9,199 nt of DNA. It comes from Lysobacterales bacterium (GTDB taxonomy: Bacteria; Pseudomonadota; Gammaproteobacteria; Xanthomonadales; SZUA-36). Below the pieces are notes generated by a model. The model did no database searches and was not told the DNA's origin. It saw only the letters and a list, made by a program, of their open reading frames with translations. Shown here one piece after another: positions 7,146-9,199 of the stretch. The position numbers were made by a program, and so were the translations under genes. The stretch lies in contig JARFQZ010000086.1 of NCBI GenBank assembly GCA_029287515.1, forward strand, positions 1-9,199, given 5' to 3'. Each line of letters opens with the position of its first letter. The stretch's first letter is position 1.

Positions 7146-7171
7146 ACCGGTCCGGCGTCGGTCAGGTTCCT

Positions 7172-9199
7172 GTGAAAATTTTCGAAACTGAGCACGCGCG
7201 GGAGCTTCACGGCCTGGCAAGGGCCAGGCTGGGGGATGATCTCCCGACCCGCATCGGTATCGTCGAAGTGAAAGATGCGCACAGCGGTCGAGCGGGTGGA
7301 TTTTCATACCGGCTGGCCGGTGACCTGGAATTCAGGGTCGACTTGTTCAACGATAAGTCCGACCGTGACAGGCGCCACGGGATTATCGGCAAAGTCAGCA
7401 AACGGGACCTGTCAAGAAAAAGCCGGTGGTACCCGCTGATCGACACAGGCAACAGCGGTGCCTGGCTTAAATACACCTCTTCCGCTCTCATTACTGAAAA
7501 TTCGAAATCGGGAGCCGGTGGTCTTCTGGGAGCCAGCGCAAGGCAAGGCCTGGACCATTTCTATTACCACAAACACCGGCGCAATAAACTTTTGCGCAAC
7601 GCCGTTTCGGCCGACATCGCTGATCTCAAAAGCGCATTCTCCCTGGCCGACGTACTGAGCATGGATGGGTCCCAGGCCGTGGGATTCGCCACGGCAGGGC
7701 GGCTGCGCGTTTCGCTGGAAATAGACTGGAGCGAATTGCTGGCCTCCGGCATGACCCGCCTGGCCGGGCTTCTGGCCACTTCCGGCGCCATCGCGATTAA
7801 TGTGCCGGGCAGCGCTTCCGCCGAGTTCGAAGTGGACATCAAGGACAGTTTTAAACTGGTTTTTCTCGGCCGCAAAGACGACTCGATCCGCGTGGCCCTG
7901 AGGAAGTCCAGCTCGGACCTGTTGAAAGGGGTCCTGGGTGCAGGGATCGAGGTCCGGTTTGCCAGGCCGTCAGACCTGCGGCAAATCCTGGATGACGTGG
8001 TTTCTGGCCTGCTCGGGCTCTCTCCCCGTCGGTTCAGTTCCGCGGTTGCCTCGCTGAAGAATAAGGTCACCCTGGAAGATCTTTCACCGCTTGAGAGAGA
8101 CCTGCTTGAAAGCCTGGTCGAAAACCTTGGGCTGGATGATGATTTCGAGCAGGTATTGGACGCCCTGGAGGTGCTGGACGATTTCCAGGCGAAAGTCAGC
8201 TCTGCCCTGTCCGACGTGGCCAGGGTCAAGGTAAGGATGAGCATCGCCCATGAGTATTCCCGTCTGGAAACGGATGCTTCGATCTACGCAGGAGATTTCG
8301 CACCGGGCGCACTGCGTCGAAATTTCCAGGACCTCCTCGCGGGAAACTTCCAGGTGCTGCTTGCCGACGCCAGGAACTATCCGGGGGAGATAAGGACCCT
8401 TCGTTTTCTGAACGAGGAAAGCCTGGTTGTCAGGCAATCGACCGGGCTTTCACTGGGAGTCGGCAAGTGGTCTGTTTCCGGCAAAGAGTTGACTGTTTTT
8501 AAATTCCTGACCCAGGTTAGCCGGGAAAAAGCAGTCCGGCACAGCTTGCTGGGGAGCCGCAAATACCAGGGGAAATATTTTGGCCCCCTGGAAACGACCT
8601 TACTGGAATTCAAAGCCGACATGCCAGAATTTTCCCCCGCTGGACGCCGTATTGAAGTGACAGACTTCAGGTTAGGTCTCGCAATCAGATATGAAGACGG
8701 CAAGGCATGGTCCAGTAACCGCAGGCTTGAATCGTTCCTTGACATGGGCTTGTTGTTCGGCATTGCACCCGAAGGGGATCTGGAAAGCCTGCTGGAGCGT
8801 GTACGATCGACCTTCGGAAAGCGTAAAACCCGTTGCAAATTATCTCTGCGGCTGAGCCACACGGCTGTGCTGGAATTCGCCCGATGGCTTGCGCAAAGTT
8901 CCCCGGCCGAACTGGCCCCGGTATTTGCCGGCGCGATGGCGTACCAGCAGAAGCGTCCGGCATTACGCATGATGCACGGCCGCCGGTTCCTTTATTCGAC
9001 GTTCTGGCAGCAGGCCCTGATCCGCCGCTGGGATGATCCATACAAGGCTTCGAGCTTCGCCATGCAGTCTTTCCGTCCGCTGGATACGTCGCTTTACCGG
9101 GGCGAAAAACAATCCTTGCGCGGCCGGAAAAGGGATCCGGCATCAGTTTTCATGCTGTTCAGGCGTAACCCTGATCTGCTGGAAGATTTTCAGACCATG
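7172..9199 (+). CDS. Large protein of unknown function, 3'-truncated by window edge
   Basis: A single open frame of 676 codons runs from GTG 7172 to the end of the window without a stop; I do not recognise the family. Coding character is supported by its length and consistently G/C-rich third positions. Only a weak ribosome site (AGGT, 7164-7167) precedes the GTG, and the start is the least certain part. The N-terminus (MKIFETEHARELHG) is hydrophilic, so there is no signal peptide, and no membrane segment is evident. Up to about residue 270 it looks rich in alternating beta-type strands, with WYPLID at 86-91, Trp98 in GAWLKY and DWSELL around Trp186. A leucine-rich, acidic, probably helical stretch covers about 303-350. 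More strand-like sequence follows (GSRKYQGKYFG around 464). The visible C-terminal end is rich in Arg and aromatic residues. Only one cysteine is seen. It follows icmF by 26 nt, so co-transcription is likely, but a metabolic link is unproven. Confidence 0.8.
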   Translation, partial: MKIFETEHARELHGLARARLGDDLPTRIGIVEVKDAHSGRAGGFSYRLAGDLEFRVDLFNDKSDRDRRHGIIGKVSKRDLSRKSRWYPLIDTGNSGAWLKYTSSALITENSKSGAGGLLGASARQGLDHFYYHKHRRNKLLRNAVSADIADLKSAFSLADVLSMDGSQAVGFATAGRLRVSLEIDWSELLASGMTRLAGLLATSGAIAINVPGSASAEFEVDIKDSFKLVFLGRKDDSIRVALRKSSSDLLKGVLGAGIEVRFARPSDLRQILDDVVSGLLGLSPRRFSSAVASLKNKVTLEDLSPLERDLLESLVENLGLDDDFEQVLDALEVLDDFQAKVSSALSDVARVKVRMSIAHEYSRLETDASIYAGDFAPGALRRNFQDLLAGNFQVLLADARNYPGEIRTLRFLNEESLVVRQSTGLSLGVGKWSVSGKELTVFKFLTQVSREKAVRHSLLGSRKYQGKYFGPLETTLLEFKADMPEFSPAGRRIEVTDFRLGLAIRYEDGKAWSSNRRLESFLDMGLLFGIAPEGDLESLLERVRSTFGKRKTRCKLSLRLSHTAVLEFARWLAQSSPAELAPVFAGAMAYQQKRPALRMMHGRRFLYSTFWQQALIRRWDDPYKASSFAMQSFRPLDTSLYRGEKQSLRGRKRDPASVFMLFRRNPDLLEDFQTM

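Noticed and set aside
7564..8244. 226-codon open frame on the minus strand opposite the unknown gene
   Set aside because: Its translation is a low-complexity Ser/Arg/Thr-rich string typical of the antisense of a high-G+C gene, while the plus-strand frame is open for 676 codons.

Overview
The window looks like chromosomal DNA of a proteobacterium. It has moderately high G+C, with dense plus-strand genes and short gaps. The catabolic ornithine carbamoyltransferase reads very like the pseudomonad ArcB type, and the fused mutase is the IcmF type. A gammaproteobacterium is my best guess, but no ribosomal or other phylogenetic marker is present, so this is inference. All supported genes are on the plus strand. 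I see no tRNA, rRNA, CRISPR array, transposase or phage gene.

Layout. Positions 1-1812 hold the end of an arginine deiminase-type cluster: arcB (5' end cut off by the window) and arcC (complete), 12 nt apart. Together they convert citrulline to ornithine plus carbamoyl phosphate, then carbamoyl phosphate plus ADP to ATP, CO2 and ammonia. A weak hairpin follows. Positions 1917-3458 encode an M17 leucyl aminopeptidase with an N-terminal signal peptide, so it is probably periplasmic, unlike the cytosolic PepA paradigm. Positions 3459-3701 are a 243-nt gap with a strong GC palindrome, two competing smaller inverted repeats and an AT-rich promoter-like segment. Positions 3702-7145 encode IcmF, the fusion of a B12-binding domain, a MeaB-type GTPase chaperone and an acyl-CoA mutase. 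Its active-site residues point to isobutyryl-CoA/butyryl-CoA rather than methylmalonyl-CoA. Positions 7172-9199 are an uninterrupted frame of 676 codons running off the window. It is probably co-transcribed with icmF, and I do not recognise its family.

Function. The recognisable genes share a theme of amino-acid and peptide use: peptide cleavage in the envelope, ATP from arginine or citrulline, and carbon-skeleton rearrangement linked to valine and short-chain acyl-CoA metabolism. That this is one coordinated programme is inference from proximity. The least explained parts are the terminal unknown gene, a roughly 120-bp low-G+C codon-atypical tract inside icmF, and the palindrome cluster upstream of icmF.
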